DNA of 64,000 nucleotides from an uncultured Saccharospirillaceae bacterium (GTDB taxonomy: Bacteria > Pseudomonadota > Gammaproteobacteria > Pseudomonadales > Oceanobacteraceae), in NCBI GenBank assembly GCA_947499545.1, contig CANMOZ010000016.1, positions 32,161 to 96,160 of the forward strand, written 5' to 3'. The position numbers and the translations under genes are program-made. Below are positions 63,553 through 64,000 of the stretch, in pieces (position 1 is the first letter of the stretch; every line of letters starts with the position of its first letter). The notes below the pieces were generated by a model. That model searched no databases, was not told the origin of the DNA, and saw nothing but the letters and a program-made list of their open reading frames with translations.

Positions 63553-63579
63553 AAAAGCCCCGAAAAGGGGCTTTTTTTT
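63553..63579 (+). terminator. Rho-independent terminator of tyrS
   Basis: A 9-bp stem (AAAAGCCCC / GGGGCTTTT) with a 5-base loop is followed by more T. It insulates tyrS from the rRNA promoters. Confidence 0.9.
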
Positions 63580-63610
63580 GGAAGAGATAAAATAAGTATG
63601 CAAGTGGCTC

Positions 63611-63638
63611 TTGACCATTCGATAGAACCCCGTATAAT
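63611..63638 (+). promoter_or_regulatory. rRNA operon promoter 1
   Basis: TTGACC, 16-base spacer, TATAAT, then a GC-rich discriminator (GCGCCGCTCC) typical of promoters under stringent control. Confidence 0.8.
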
Positions 63639-63734
63639 GCGCCGCTCCTGCCAAGAAGTGCAGCCTCAACGAGGCGAAAAGCAGGAGTCTTAATTCTTTT
63701 CAAAACAACGAAAAAAATTAAGAAAAACAAAGTG

Positions 63735-63762
63735 TTGACAGAATGCGAAAACACTTTATAAT
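63735..63762 (+). promoter_or_regulatory. rRNA operon promoter 2
   Basis: Consensus TTGACA, 16-base spacer, consensus TATAAT, then GCGCTTCC. An AT-rich stretch (63692-63733) upstream could act as an UP element. Confidence 0.88.
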
Positions 63763-63863
63763 GCGCTTCCACTGACCAAGACATCAACTTCAAAGCGAAG
63801 AAAAAGTTAAAGTCAGGTTGAGCAAAAAATCGTTGAAAATCAAAAGCTTCTTCGAAATAAAGC

Positions 63864-63891
63864 TTGACAAAACGAAACGGGCTGGTAAGAT
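63864..63891 (+). promoter_or_regulatory. rRNA operon promoter 3
   Basis: TTGACA, 16-base spacer, TAAGAT, with GCAGCCC downstream. Closest of the three to the 16S gene. Confidence 0.75.
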
Positions 63892-63928
63892 ATGCAGCCC
63901 ACGCTTCGGGAAGAACTGACGAGGCGAC

Positions 63929-63940
63929 GATCTTTAAAAA
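63929..63940 (+). promoter_or_regulatory. boxA-like antitermination site in the rRNA leader
   Basis: GATCTTTAAAAA resembles boxA (TGCTCTTTAACA) and is followed by the leader stretch CAATTCGTGTGGGCGC found before gammaproteobacterial 16S genes. The 16S gene itself should begin just beyond 64000. Confidence 0.7.
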
Positions 63941-64000
63941 ATTATTCATGCAATTCGTGTGGGCGCTGATGCGGGCTTGAATCGACAAAAATTTTCAAGC

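Noticed and set aside
63479-63988. 169-codon minus-strand ORF at the right edge
   Set aside because: It runs across the tyrS terminator, three rRNA promoters and boxA. The translation is low-complexity and Phe-rich with no family likeness; it is a chance frame.
1-64000. CRISPR arrays or insertion sequences
   Set aside because: I saw no regularly spaced repeats and no transposase-like proteins anywhere in the window.

Overview
The window is a stretch of chromosome from a marine-type gammaproteobacterium related to Pseudomonas and the Oceanospirillales. Three lines of evidence point there. First, the gene order matches three known Pseudomonas aeruginosa neighbourhoods: TPR lipoprotein/hemA-prfA with lolB-ispE-tRNA-Gln-prs-rplY-pth-ychF; phoB-phoR-ubiA-ubiC-rubredoxin-rubredoxin reductase-HU with recG-oxyR; and argC-DUF6776-bactofilin-erpA-anmK-M23 peptidase-tyrS. 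Second, there are many c-di-GMP proteins and orphan periplasmic solute-binding proteins. Third, an rRNA operon leader lies at the right edge. I cannot fix genus or species from this. I see no prophage, insertion sequence or CRISPR array.

Layout. 1-5 kb: 3' part of ntrC, a three-gene DUF2589-type cassette of unknown function, and a secreted M28 aminopeptidase. 5-7.2 kb: a PanZ-like acetyltransferase and two tandem MlaC-like periplasmic lipid-binding proteins. 7.6-16.7 kb: signalling-rich accessory DNA with a YfiR/YfiN-like pair (the YfiN homologue also carries PAS and EAL domains), a non-cleavable S24-type repressor, an orphan solute-binding protein, a membrane-tethered MshEN-like c-di-GMP-binding candidate, a DUF2971-like protein, TrmH, CysZ and a REC-PilZ-like regulator. 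16.8-25.4 kb: a degenerate TraB-family protein, phoR-phoB, ubiA-ubiC, rubredoxin and its reductase, HU, an SCP2-like protein and a dicarboxylate/glutamate symporter.

25.6-28.6 kb holds the most unusual locus. It encodes a small secreted protein with a Hint (hedgehog/intein) autoprocessing domain, a lipoprotein that is a divergent subtilisin-like protease, and a third secreted protein of unknown family. 28.6-36.7 kb: an HDOD protein, a truncated tRNA-like remnant, recG-oxyR, a YeeZ-like epimerase, guaD and a second orphan solute-binding protein. 36.7-47.5 kb is the housekeeping translation/isoprenoid/haem block (ychF, pth, rplY, prs, tRNA-Gln, ispE, lolB, TPR lipoprotein, hemA, prfA, prmC).

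47.5-55.2 kb: a third orphan solute-binding protein, an unknown lipoprotein, a duplicated two-gene module (porin plus mini-PstS-like protein, twice in tandem), hemJ and a CBS-containing ClC transporter. 55.2-63.5 kb: argC, a DUF6776 protein, bactofilin, erpA, exported msrA and msrB, anmK, a LysM/OapA-type M23 peptidase and tyrS. The last 400 bases carry three stacked strong promoters and a boxA-like site leading into a 16S rRNA gene just outside the window.
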